Below are positions 43,697-52,794 of a stretch of DNA of 64,000 bases, piece by piece. The notes below the pieces were generated by a model, which was not told where the DNA came from, made no database searches, and saw only the letters and a list, made by a program, of their open reading frames with translations. Both the position numbers and the translations under genes were made by a program. Source of the DNA: Marinomonas maritima (GTDB taxonomy: Bacteria; Pseudomonadota; Gammaproteobacteria; Pseudomonadales; Marinomonadaceae); NCBI RefSeq assembly GCF_024435075.2, contig NZ_JAMZEG020000002.1, positions 62,001 to 126,000 on the forward strand, in the 5' to 3' direction. The stretch's first letter is position 1. Each line of letters begins with the position of its first letter.

Positions 43697-46279
43697 CTAT
43701 TTAACGAGTCTTTTCTTTTGCCTTCTAGCGACCCAAAGTGCTAGTAAGAAGGCTGGAACAAAGAACCACTCTTTTGCTGAACGCTGATTTTCAATATCAA
43801 AACCGGTGATTTCCCAATCAAAATCAAGCTTTTGTTGTTCTGCAACACCGCCAAACGCCAAGTTATCTATATAGACTTTGTTGTCTTCTAGTCGAATTTC
43901 TAGCCCCGCCCCATCGTATAGGCGAGTGCTTGCGTTGCCTTGCTGGGTGATTGGAAGATTAATGGTTTTCTCTATCCAGCGCCCCTCTAAACTCTCTCCT
44001 TGGACAGACATCCGAAGGCTGGTTAAGTCTGGGTGTTGGTCAATATAGTGTGCCATTTGCGACCCTTGAAAATGTTCAAAAGGCGGTGTGACTTGATCCA
44101 ACCAAAAACCTGGACGAAATAGAGTAAAGGCGACGAGAATCAATAGAGCACTTTCCCACCATTTGCTTTTCGCAAAGAAATACCCCTGAGTTGCCGCAGC
44201 AAAGATAAGCATGGCAGACAGTGATACCACAAAGACGACAATGCCTTGCCACCAGGTCACATCAATTAAGAGCAAGTCTGTATTGAAGATGAACAAGAAA
44301 GGCAGCAGTGCCGTACGCATAGAATAAAAGAACGCCGTAAACCCTGTTTTTATCGGATCACCACCAGAGACGGCGGCTGCCGCAAAAGATGCCAGACCAA
44401 CGGGAGGGGTGACATCGGCCATGATGCCAAAATAAAATACAAACATATGCACGGCAATTAATGGAACAATTAATCCGGACTGAGCGCCGAGCTCCACCAC
44501 CACACTGGCCATTAAGGACGAAACAACAATGTAGTTTGCGGTCGTCGGTAATCCCATCCCCAGAACCAATGAAATCAATGCGACCATAAGTAGCATGATG
44601 ATCAATACGCCGCCGGAAATGAGTTCGATAAATTCTGCCATGACTTGACCCACACCTGTGAGTGTCACCGTGCCGACAATAATACCCGCGGCGGCCGTTG
44701 CAACTCCTATCCCTATCATATTTCGAGCGCCAGTATTTAATCCATCAACTAAATCCATCGCACCGGCTTTTGCTTCTTTAAGAAGACCGCCTTGTTTACG
44801 GAAAAAAGCTTTTAGAGGGCGTTGGCTGAATAAAATAAAGGCCATGAGAATGCAGGCCCAAAAAGCCGATAAACCGGGGGATTTTCGTTCTACCATAAGG
44901 AACCAGACAAGTAACACAAGAGGCACCAAATAATACAAACCTGAGCGATAAATATCGGCAAAAATAGGCAGCTTGACGATCTCTCCTTGAGTGCTTTCTA
45001 GGTCTAAATCATCACTCTTTGACGAAACATAAAGTAAAGCGATGTAGCCAAATACCACAAGTAATAATAAGGCAATGTTGGCAACATCGCCTAAGAGCCA
45101 TTTAATGGCGGAGACTAAATAATACAAGGCGCCTGTGAGTATGAAGAGGCTGGCAGTGATAAGGCCGGTACGCAGAAGTTGATCTTTGAAACGGCGGGCA
45201 GGTGTTGAGCGAGGCAGCCCTTTCATATCTGCTTTAAGGGCTTCTAGATGCACAATATAGAGTAGGGCGATGTAAGAAATGGTCGCGGGTAAAAAGGCGT
45301 GCTTTACCACATCGATATACGGTATGCCCACGTACTCAACCATGAGAAATGCCACAGCACCCATGACAGGCGGCATGATGACGCCGTTCACTGAAGAGGA
45401 GACTTCTACTGCACCGGCTTTTTCTGCGCTAAAGCCAACTTTTTTCATTAAGGGAATAGTAAACGTCCCTGTGGTAACGACATTTGCAATAGAGGAACCG
45501 GAGATTAGACCTGTCATCGCAGAGGATAAAACAGCGGCTTTTGCTGGGCCACCACGCATATGACCCAATAGGGCGAAAGCCACTTGAATAAAGTAGTTTC
45601 CAGCGCCTGCTTGGTTTAGCAGCGCACCAAATAAAACAAATAAGAAAACAAACCCAGAAGAGACGCCAAGAGCAATGCCAAAAACGCCTTCCGTGGTCAG
45701 CCACATATGCGTCATGGCTTTCCCAAGGGATGCGCCTTTCCATCGAATGACTTCTGGCAGCCAAGTCGAGTCACCAAAGAAAACATAAGCTAAGAAAACC
45801 AAGGCCACCACCATAAGAGGAGGGCCTAAGGCACGGCGGGCCGCTTCTAAGGTAAGTACCAATCCGATCACCGCAACGGTGATGTCCATTGTGGTTGGAA
45901 GTCCCGGTCGCGTAGCGAGTTCATCGTTGAAAAGAAATAAATACGATGCGCAAAAAGCCGCAGTGACAGCCAAAATATAATCTAAAAAGGGAATTCGGTG
46001 TAGAGGGCTTCTACTCGACGCTGGAAAAGCCATAAAGGCGAGTAAAACCGCAAAGGCCAAATGAATGGCCCTAGATTGAGTGTCATTAAGGAAGCCGATT
46101 CCGAATTGTGACGGAAGCGGTGAGCCAATCCATAGCTGAAACAAAGACCAACATAAAGGAACAAAAAACAGTATTGCGATGGCGATATGTCCTTTAGGAG
46201 CACGTTTTCCTGTGTCCGCTTCGGCAATCATCTCGTCGAGTTTGTCGGTAGAAGTGGGTTGAGAGCTACTCATAGTCAT
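43697..46279 (-). CDS. TRAP transporter permease, fused 4TM/12TM (DctQM) type
   Basis: 860 residues. Fusion of small and large permeases as found in TAXI-type TRAP systems: N-terminal helices after residue 30, then a DctM-like core with TGLISGSSIANVVTTGTFTIPLMKK (quoted in part), VNGVIMPPVMGAVAFLM, GMGLPTTANYIVVSSLMA, and DVTPPVGLASFAAAA. A C-terminal extension of about 130 residues includes a soluble region of unknown role and a last helix. It imports the solute delivered by the TAXI protein encoded upstream. Confidence 0.92.
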   Translation of the reverse strand: MTMSSSQPTSTDKLDEMIAEADTGKRAPKGHIAIAILFFVPLCWSLFQLWIGSPLPSQFGIGFLNDTQSRAIHLAFAVLLAFMAFPASSRSPLHRIPFLDYILAVTAAFCASYLFLFNDELATRPGLPTTMDITVAVIGLVLTLEAARRALGPPLMVVALVFLAYVFFGDSTWLPEVIRWKGASLGKAMTHMWLTTEGVFGIALGVSSGFVFLFVLFGALLNQAGAGNYFIQVAFALLGHMRGGPAKAAVLSSAMTGLISGSSIANVVTTGTFTIPLMKKVGFSAEKAGAVEVSSSVNGVIMPPVMGAVAFLMVEYVGIPYIDVVKHAFLPATISYIALLYIVHLEALKADMKGLPRSTPARRFKDQLLRTGLITASLFILTGALYYLVSAIKWLLGDVANIALLLLVVFGYIALLYVSSKSDDLDLESTQGEIVKLPIFADIYRSGLYYLVPLVLLVWFLMVERKSPGLSAFWACILMAFILFSQRPLKAFFRKQGGLLKEAKAGAMDLVDGLNTGARNMIGIGVATAAAGIIVGTVTLTGVGQVMAEFIELISGGVLIIMLLMVALISLVLGMGLPTTANYIVVSSLMASVVVELGAQSGLIVPLIAVHMFVFYFGIMADVTPPVGLASFAAAAVSGGDPIKTGFTAFFYSMRTALLPFLFIFNTDLLLIDVTWWQGIVVFVVSLSAMLIFAAATQGYFFAKSKWWESALLILVAFTLFRPGFWLDQVTPPFEHFQGSQMAHYIDQHPDLTSLRMSVQGESLEGRWIEKTINLPITQQGNASTRLYDGAGLEIRLEDNKVYIDNLAFGGVAEQQKLDFDWEITGFDIENQRSAKEWFFVPAFLLALWVARRQKKRLVK

Positions 46280-46330
46280 ATGACTTCCATTTTAATGGTT
46301 TGGTAGAAAGGAGTAATGATCAAAACTGAA

Positions 46331-46379
46331 AGAAGTGTATGGTGCGCTGAAGAGACAAAGCAGCACACCACACACTTCT
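46331..46379 (-). other. Long intercistronic stem-loop between TAXI and permease genes
   Basis: 19-base arms (46331-46349 and 46361-46379) pair with two G-T wobbles and an 11-base loop. The structure fills the gap between the binding-protein stop and the permease start. It probably stabilises the binding-protein message or partly ends transcription so that less permease is made. Confidence 0.65.
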
Positions 46380-46399
46380 TAAAAAGTGAGGAACTATGG

Positions 46400-47365
46400 T
46401 TACTTGATGTAACCCGCTTCACGGTAGTAGCGTTCTGCACCTGGGTGTATTGGTGCGACAAGAGAAGTGTGAACCATTTCATGAGGCTCAAGGCGAGCAA
46501 AGGCAGGGTGTAAGCGTTTAAACGATTCTAGGTTTGTGAAAACCGCTTTGGTCAATTCATAGACCGCTTTTTCAGATACGTTTGCTGATGTCACAAGCGT
46601 TGCTTTTGGTCCAAACGTGAATATGTCATCAGGGTTACCGTTGTACATTCCGCCCGGAATAATAGCCTGAGAAAAAGCGCTGTACTTCTGAATCACAGCC
46701 AAAGACGCTGCATCTTTCAATGGGATCATATTGATGTCGCATGTTGTCGAGGCTTCTTGTGCAGAACCATTTGGTAGGCCAGCAACAAAAATGGTCACAT
46801 CGAATTTATCATCGCAAATTGCTTGCGCCATTTCTGACGATTTAAGCTCTGCGGCAAAGGCAAAATCTTCTTTTGTCCAGCCTTTCTCAACCATTAGCAG
46901 CTCCATCATAGAGCGGTTACCTGATCCTGGGTTCCCGATGTTAACACGCTTGCCTTTAAAATCGTCCAATGACTTTATGCCAGAGTCGGCACGGGCCATC
47001 ATGTGGATAGGTTCTGGGTGAAGGGAGAAAACAGAACGTAACTCTGGGAATGGGTTGTCTTGGAATTGGCCTGTTCCATCTAGTGCTGCGGCCTGTACAT
47101 CTGATTGAGCGACACCGAACTCCAGTTCACCAGCGCGAATACTGTTAACGTTATAGCCAGAACCACCCGTAGATTCAACAGAACAACGAATGCCGTGCTC
47201 TTTGCGTTCTTTGTTTAGCATACGACAAATAGACCCACCGGCAGGGTAATAAACACCAGTAACACCGCCAGTACCAATAGACACGAACTGAGTCTCGGCT
47301 GCCATTGCACCCGTCGCTAATGTGGATGCGATAAGGGATGTAAATAGGGATTTTTTAATGTTCAT
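46400..47365 (-). CDS. TAXI family TRAP transporter solute-binding protein
   Basis: 321 residues with a Sec signal ending ATGAMAA. Family marks: FVSIGTGGVTGVYYPAGGSICRMLN (quoted in part), CSVESTGGSGYNVNSIRAGELEFGVAQSD (quoted in part) and NIGNPGSGNRSMMELLM. TAXI proteins bind amino acids or keto acids such as glutamate and 2-oxoglutarate. GAGGAATTCA precedes the ATG. A sigma-54 promoter lies about 55 bases upstream. Confidence 0.93.
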   Translation of the reverse strand: MNIKKSLFTSLIASTLATGAMAAETQFVSIGTGGVTGVYYPAGGSICRMLNKERKEHGIRCSVESTGGSGYNVNSIRAGELEFGVAQSDVQAAALDGTGQFQDNPFPELRSVFSLHPEPIHMMARADSGIKSLDDFKGKRVNIGNPGSGNRSMMELLMVEKGWTKEDFAFAAELKSSEMAQAICDDKFDVTIFVAGLPNGSAQEASTTCDINMIPLKDAASLAVIQKYSAFSQAIIPGGMYNGNPDDIFTFGPKATLVTSANVSEKAVYELTKAVFTNLESFKRLHPAFARLEPHEMVHTSLVAPIHPGAERYYREAGYIK

Positions 47366-47417
47366 TGAATTCCTCGTTGAGTTTTATTATTAAAATTGTC
47401 AAAAACAAGGAAATACA

Positions 47418-47435
47418 TTGCATGCAGGATGCCAA
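47418..47435 (-). promoter_or_regulatory. Sigma-54 promoter of the TAXI-TRAP operon
   Basis: Read on the minus strand: TTGGCAT-CCTGC-ATGCAA. GG at 47433-47432 and GC at 47421-47420 are 10 bases apart, exactly the -24/-12 spacing, and the flanks match TGGCAC-N5-TTGC except for two bases. Transcription would start near 47408, giving a leader of about 43 bases. The divergent response regulator is of the sigma-54 activator class. Confidence 0.75.
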
Positions 47436-47510
47436 GTGCTTTTTTAATCTGTAATGCTATGTTTTTAAAAGGTTTTATTACGATGGACTGTTTTTCATAA
47501 GGTTTTTCTA

Positions 47511-47628
47511 TTTATAACTTTTATTATAAAAAGCGGTGCTTTATATCGGAGGCGTTGAGCTATTGTGTTATTTCATGGGAGGTGAAAGCGGTTATAACGA
47601 ATATTATAGGTATAACAAAAGTTATAAG
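47511..47628. promoter_or_regulatory. Cluster of TTATAAC elements, possible enhancer sites
   Basis: TTTATAAC at 47511-47518, GTTATAAC at 47591-47598, GGTATAAC at 47609-47616 and GTTATAAG at 47621-47628. They lie 80-200 bases upstream of the sigma-54 promoter, a normal distance for enhancer-binding activators, and also in front of the kinase gene. Their role is inferred from position. Otherwise the 47366-47729 gap holds nothing more that I see. Confidence 0.45.
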
Positions 47629-47729
47629 CTTGTTGTTGGGTGCATAGAATGGAAAATCTTGTTGCTTCTCTTTCGCTACATAACTCGCTAACATCTTGCT
47701 ACTTTCATTGAGTTTGGCCTTATATCATC

Positions 47730-49445
47730 ATGAACTCTGGTTCTTCTCCTCGTATATTTCGTACTTTTTTTGTTTATTTATTTGTAGGATGCTTTTGCTT
47801 TTCTTTTGTCTCTGCAAATGAAACGCGACAGCAAGAATCGAAATACTCAATCAAAGTGGGCGCAGACTATAATTATCCCCCTTATGAGTTTCGTGATGAG
47901 AATGGTCAACCCGCTGGATACAACGTTGAATTAACGTATGCCATCGCAGAGATGATGGGGATAAATGTCGATATTACGTTGACGGATTGGGACAGTGCTT
48001 ATGCGGGTCTTTTAGATGGTACTTTTGATGTGTTGCAGGGCATTGCTTATTCAGACAAACGTGCCGAGCTTATTCGCTTTTCATCACCACACTCTATTGT
48101 TAATCAATCTATATTTGCCCGCAAAGATGAACCTGAATTAAGCGATGTGAAAGCGCTGTCTGGTAAAGAAGTATTGGTTCAGCGGAACAGTATTATGCAC
48201 GAATATTTGAGTAAAAATATTCCCGATGCCATTCCTATTCCAGTTGCAACGCATTCGGAAGCGCTGCGAACATTAGCCTCAGGCAAATACGACTTTGCGT
48301 TAACGGCAAACCTTCCTAGTTTGTATTTAAGCGCAGAGTTAGGGTTAACCAATATTCATGCTGTAGCCAGTCCCGTGTCCGGTCAGCGTTTAGGGTATGG
48401 TGCGCTGCCTCAAAATGAAGACATTATTTCTCTGTTCAGTGAAGGCTTGGGGATTTTAAAAAATACAGGTAGGCAACAAGAAATTTATGACAAGTGGCTT
48501 GGCACATTAGATCAGTCAAAAGTGCAGTGGAAAAAAATTGGGCAATACACTCTTTATACCATCGCGGTCTTGTTATTGGTGTTAGGGGGGATTGTTATTT
48601 GGAATCATATGCTTCGCAAAGAAGTAGAGAGGAGGTCTGTGCAATTGAAAGCGCAGCAGGCTCAATTGATCCAAGCCGATAAAATGACGTCACTGGGCGT
48701 ATTAGTGTCAGGTGTCGCGCATGAAATTAATAACCCAACAGGGTTGTTGTTGCTAAATTTACCTATTCTAAAAGACGCGTGGATGGACGCTGAGCCTTTA
48801 TTTGATGAGCTAGAAAAGACGCATGATTCACTTTATGTCGGTGGGTTACCTTACCAGCGGCTAAAAAAAGAAATACCGTATTTATTTGATGAAATGCTGC
48901 AAAGTGCTGATCGAATCCGAAATATTGTTAACGACTTAAAAGACTTTGTTCGGGCTCAGCCAGATGAAGTGACGCAAAACGTTGATTTAAATGCCGCGGT
49001 ATCTTCCGCTGTTCGCCTAGTGGAAAAATCCATTCGTAGCAATATTGATCAATTTGAATTGCACTTGGATAATCGCACTCCTATGATTCAAGGAAACCAG
49101 CAACGAATAGAGCAGGTTATCATTAATCTGATTATAAATGCGTGTGATGCGATGGCGGATAAAAAAGGTGCGCTTCGGGTGAGCACTGCCATATCGCTGA
49201 AAGGTCTGGAAGTGCTTATTGTTGTTGAGGATGAAGGCGTGGGGATTGAAGCAGATGTATTGCCCTATCTGGTTGATCCATTTTTTACCACGAAGCGAGA
49301 GCAGGGTGGTACAGGATTAGGGTTGTCGGTATCGTCTGGGATCATTAAAAATCATCAGGGTAGTCTTTCCTTTCAATCGCAAGTGGGAAAGGGTACCACC
49401 GTTACTGTGACCTTACCTTTGGCAAAAGTATACAGTGAGCCGTGA
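47730..49445 (+). CDS. Sensor histidine kinase with periplasmic solute-binding domain
   Basis: 571 residues. Signal/first helix (about 10-28), a periplasmic bacterial extracellular solute-binding family 3 domain (about 38-265: GADYNYPPYEFRDENGQPAGYN, quoted in part), a second helix (about 272-294), then a HisKA-type dimer region with the phosphorylated His in VAHEINNP, and an ATPase domain (NLIINACDAM, DEGVGI, GGTGLGLS). It senses a small polar solute, perhaps an amino acid, and phosphorylates the regulator encoded 36 bases downstream. It is divergent from the TAXI TRAP operon, its likely target. Confidence 0.93.
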   Translation: MNSGSSPRIFRTFFVYLFVGCFCFSFVSANETRQQESKYSIKVGADYNYPPYEFRDENGQPAGYNVELTYAIAEMMGINVDITLTDWDSAYAGLLDGTFDVLQGIAYSDKRAELIRFSSPHSIVNQSIFARKDEPELSDVKALSGKEVLVQRNSIMHEYLSKNIPDAIPIPVATHSEALRTLASGKYDFALTANLPSLYLSAELGLTNIHAVASPVSGQRLGYGALPQNEDIISLFSEGLGILKNTGRQQEIYDKWLGTLDQSKVQWKKIGQYTLYTIAVLLLVLGGIVIWNHMLRKEVERRSVQLKAQQAQLIQADKMTSLGVLVSGVAHEINNPTGLLLLNLPILKDAWMDAEPLFDELEKTHDSLYVGGLPYQRLKKEIPYLFDEMLQSADRIRNIVNDLKDFVRAQPDEVTQNVDLNAAVSSAVRLVEKSIRSNIDQFELHLDNRTPMIQGNQQRIEQVIINLIINACDAMADKKGALRVSTAISLKGLEVLIVVEDEGVGIEADVLPYLVDPFFTTKREQGGTGLGLSVSSGIIKNHQGSLSFQSQVGKGTTVTVTLPLAKVYSEP

Positions 49446-49481
49446 TGAATATGACGTTAAAACAAGTAGAGGAATAATCAC

Positions 49482-50897
49482 GTGAATGATCGTTTGTATC
49501 CTCAATTTAAGATTTTGTTAGTGGACGATGAAATCTCTTTTCTGCGTAGCATGTCGTTGACCCTTGAGCGGCAAGGCTATACGAATTTATTAACATGCGA
49601 TAATCCTTTGAACGTAAAGCAATTGATTGCCACGAATCACATCGGCCTGATTTTATTGGATCTGACGATGCCCGTGTTGTCAGGTCAAGATTTACTTAAT
49701 TGGGTAAAAGAAGAGTATCCCGATATAGCGGTCATTATTTTTAGTGGTTTGAATCAAGTTGATGCGGCTGTGGATTGTGTTAAAAAAGGTGCGTTTGATT
49801 ACATTGTTAAAACAGCAAACCAAGAACAAATATTCGAATCTATAAAGCGCGCTATTCGTACTCAAGAGCTGAGCTTAGAGAATCAGTCGTTACGAGCTCA
49901 ACTGATGTCAACGCAGTTAAGTAAGCCTGAATGTTTTTCTAATATCGTGACGGCGAATAAGCAAATGATGTCTATTTTTTACTATTTAGAATCCGTTGCT
50001 CAAAGTAATCAACCGCTGTTGATTACGGGGGAAAGTGGTGTTGGTAAAGAGCTGATTGCAGAAGCGACCCATGCATTAAGTGGCCGACAAGGAGATCTTG
50101 TGTCTGTGAATGTGGCCGGATTGGATGACAATATCTTTGCAGATACGTTATTTGGTCATGCTAGAGGTGCTTTTACGGGTGCCGACAAACAGCGGTTAGG
50201 GCTGGTGGAGCAGGCGGCGGGCGGCACCTTATTCTTAGATGAAATTGGAGACTTAAGTTCTAGCTCACAGGTGAAGCTATTGCGCTTATTGCAAGAAGGT
50301 GAGTATTACCCAATTGGGAGTGATCGTCCGAAACGTACGCAAGCAAGGGTGATTGTGGCCACGCATCAAGATTTAACCAAACGACAAGATGAAGGCGTAT
50401 TTCGAAAAGATTTATACTATCGGTTACATACTCATCGTGTGGATATTCCACCACTAAGAGAAAGGCCCGAAGATATTTCGTTGTTGATTCAACATTTTAT
50501 GAAACAAGCGTGTGACGAAATAGGCAAGTCGCCACTGTCAATACCTAAGACATTAGCATTACACCTTACGCATTATGCTTTCCCTGGGAATGCAAGGGAA
50601 TTAAGGGCGCTTGTGTATGATAGCGTGAGTCAAAGTAGGGCGGAGTCGCTTAATACCAAACCGTTTGAGACGTTAATTGAAAAAAACAGTCTTGGTTTGT
50701 TTGATGAAAATCAAATTCAATTTTCGGATAACACGCCATTACCTACGTTAAATCAAGCGTCCGAAATATTGGTAAATGAAGCGATGGCGCGCGCGAACCA
50801 AAATCAATCTCTTGCGGCCCGTATGCTAGGAATATCTCAACCTGCTTTGAGTAAGCGTTTGAAGAACATGAAAGAAAATCAAAAAGACGAGCAATAA
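49482..50897 (+). CDS. Sigma-54-dependent response regulator (NtrC/DctD type)
   Basis: 471 residues. REC domain (about 8-125; acidic VDDE, phospho-acceptor in LLDLTMP, Lys in YIVKTAN), AAA+ domain (about 155-390) with Walker A GESGVGKE, the sigma-54 contact loop GAFTGA, Walker B GGTLFLDEIG, and a Fis-type HTH at the end (AARMLGISQPALSKRLKNM). It would activate the sigma-54 promoter at 47418-47435. Partner of the upstream kinase. Confidence 0.94.
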   Translation: MNDRLYPQFKILLVDDEISFLRSMSLTLERQGYTNLLTCDNPLNVKQLIATNHIGLILLDLTMPVLSGQDLLNWVKEEYPDIAVIIFSGLNQVDAAVDCVKKGAFDYIVKTANQEQIFESIKRAIRTQELSLENQSLRAQLMSTQLSKPECFSNIVTANKQMMSIFYYLESVAQSNQPLLITGESGVGKELIAEATHALSGRQGDLVSVNVAGLDDNIFADTLFGHARGAFTGADKQRLGLVEQAAGGTLFLDEIGDLSSSSQVKLLRLLQEGEYYPIGSDRPKRTQARVIVATHQDLTKRQDEGVFRKDLYYRLHTHRVDIPPLRERPEDISLLIQHFMKQACDEIGKSPLSIPKTLALHLTHYAFPGNARELRALVYDSVSQSRAESLNTKPFETLIEKNSLGLFDENQIQFSDNTPLPTLNQASEILVNEAMARANQNQSLAARMLGISQPALSKRLKNMKENQKDEQ

Positions 50898-50915
50898 ACA
50901 CATTATCCACAAGAC

Positions 50916-50957
50916 AAAAAAAGAGCGCCAGATTGTATCTGGACGCTCTTTTTTTTA
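50916..50957. terminator. Bidirectional rho-independent terminator
   Basis: AAAAAAGAGCG-CCAGAT pairs with ATCTGGACGCTCTTTTTT (one bulge) around a TGT loop, with A- and T-runs outside. Ends both the two-component operon and the convergent FAD-protein gene. Confidence 0.8.
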
Positions 50958-50958
50958 T

Positions 50959-52572
50959 TTAGTGAGGGTGTTTCATATTCATACTCAGTGCCATGGATTC
51001 GGCGATTTTGATGCCGTCTATTGCTGCAGACATAATGCCGCCGGCATAACCTGCACCTTCACCTGCCGGGTATAAACCTTTGGTGTTGATGCTTTCTAAG
51101 CTGTGTTTATCGCGAGTGATGTTGATAGGCGCAGACGTTCGAGTTTCAACACCGGTCAGCAGAGCATCTTCAAAAGCAAAGCCTCTGACCTTTTTGTTAA
51201 ACGCAGGAATGGCTTCGCGAAGCGCTTCGATACAGAAGTCTGGCAAGGCGTCGGCTAGGTTGGTTAGCTTTATTCCCGGTTTGAAGGAGGGTTCAATTGT
51301 GCCAATGTGCTCTTGTGTTTCTCCTCTCAAAAATGCCCCAACGGTTTGTGCTGGCGCATCATAATTACTGCCACCCATGACAAACGCATGGCTTTCTAGC
51401 TTGCGCTGAAATTCGATACCCGCCAGTGGACCACCTGGATAATCAGAAGGATCGATGCCCACTACAACGGCGCTGTTGGCGTTGCGTTCGTTACGCGAAT
51501 ATTGGCTCATCCCGTTCGTCACAACACGGTTCTCTTCCGAGGTCGCTGCGACCACGGTTCCTCCAGGGCACATGCAGAAGCTATAAACGGAACGGCCATT
51601 TTTGCAATGATGAACCAGTTTATAATCTGCTGCGCCTAAAATTTCGTTGCCAGCGTTCGGACCAAAACGTGCTTTGTCGATAGCGGATTGTTCGTGCTCG
51701 ATACGAAACCCCACCGAGAAAGGCTTGGCTTCGATGTAAACACCTTTGTTATGAATCATTTCGAACGTATCACGGGCACTGTGACCAATGGCGATCGCAA
51801 TGTGTTTAGAGTGCAGTTGTTCGCCATCTGCCAGCGTAACACCAGTGATTTGACCGTCTTCAATGTGCATGTCGTCTACACGAGCGCTAAAGCGAATCTC
51901 GCCACCTAGCTCAATAATTTGGGCGCGCATTCTTTCGACCATGGCAACCAGTTTGAAAGTACCAATGTGAGGTTTGCTAACGTAGAGAATTTCATCTGGT
52001 GCGCCAGCGGCGACAAATTCGTTAAGCACTTTACGGCTGTATTGTTTCGGATCTTTTACTTGGCTGTAGAGTTTGCCGTCAGAAAAAGTGCCTGCGCCGC
52101 CTTCGCCAAATTGTACATTGGACTCGGTATTTAGAATTTTCTTACGCCAAAAGCCGAAAGTGTCTTTGGTACGTTCACGGACTTCTTTTCCACGCTCTAA
52201 CACAATGGGCTTGTAACCCATTTGCGCTAATACTAATGCCGCTAGTAAACCACAAGGCCCGAAGCCAATAACAATAGGGCGTTCGGTTAACGTGGCCGGT
52301 GCTTGGGCGACAGGATGATAATCCAAATCAGGCGTAGCCTTGACTTGTTGGTGGTCAGAAAATTGGCTGAGCAAAGCATCGTCACATGTGGTTTCAATAT
52401 CCAAGGTGTAGATCAGCATGATGTTGGTTTTTTTACGTGCATCATAGCCGCGACGAAATACGTTAAAACGAACGAGTTGTTCGGCTGAAATATCAAGCAT
52501 GGATAAAATGCTATTTTCCAGTGCTGAGGTGTCGTGATCGAGGGGAAGTTGGATATTGGAAAGTCGTATCAT
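50959..52572 (-). CDS. FAD-dependent oxidoreductase-like protein (COG2509)
   Basis: About 537 residues. An N-terminal region of about 95 residues of its own, then the dinucleotide-binding GFGPCGLLAALVLAQMG with the following VLERG. FGEGGAGTFSDGKLYSQV, the GFRIEHEQ segment, and the C-terminal GAGYAGGIMSAAIDGI are all typical of COG2509. Substrate unknown. The ATG at 52572 is preferred; an in-frame TTG lies 9 bases upstream and neither has a strong ribosome-binding site. Confidence 0.85.
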   Translation of the reverse strand: MIRLSNIQLPLDHDTSALENSILSMLDISAEQLVRFNVFRRGYDARKKTNIMLIYTLDIETTCDDALLSQFSDHQQVKATPDLDYHPVAQAPATLTERPIVIGFGPCGLLAALVLAQMGYKPIVLERGKEVRERTKDTFGFWRKKILNTESNVQFGEGGAGTFSDGKLYSQVKDPKQYSRKVLNEFVAAGAPDEILYVSKPHIGTFKLVAMVERMRAQIIELGGEIRFSARVDDMHIEDGQITGVTLADGEQLHSKHIAIAIGHSARDTFEMIHNKGVYIEAKPFSVGFRIEHEQSAIDKARFGPNAGNEILGAADYKLVHHCKNGRSVYSFCMCPGGTVVAATSEENRVVTNGMSQYSRNERNANSAVVVGIDPSDYPGGPLAGIEFQRKLESHAFVMGGSNYDAPAQTVGAFLRGETQEHIGTIEPSFKPGIKLTNLADALPDFCIEALREAIPAFNKKVRGFAFEDALLTGVETRTSAPINITRDKHSLESINTKGLYPAGEGAGYAGGIMSAAIDGIKIAESMALSMNMKHPH

Positions 52573-52794
52573 AGGAATCAATAGTTAAAATGCTGAGTTA
52601 ATGGTTAATAGCGGTGAATAATACGATATTTTCGTTGAAAAAGCTGTTGCGAAATAACGGCGTTGCCTTTTTATCTCAAGATGGGTAAATCGATATTGTT
52701 ATTATAAAGGTGGAGACGAATCGCTTCAGAAGGTGTATTTTTTGCTGAGTATATTACTCGAATAAAAATTATTTCTATATCCAAGGAGTGTTTA

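Noticed and set aside
44658..45563. Plus-strand frames of 90 or more codons
   Set aside because: They lie antisense inside the long TRAP permease gene, have no ribosome-binding sites and show composition expected for the complement of membrane-protein codons.
47591..47628. GTTATAAC elements as Zur boxes
   Set aside because: They resemble half of the Zur motif at 5951 but do not form the required dyad spacing, and the neighbouring genes are not zinc-related.
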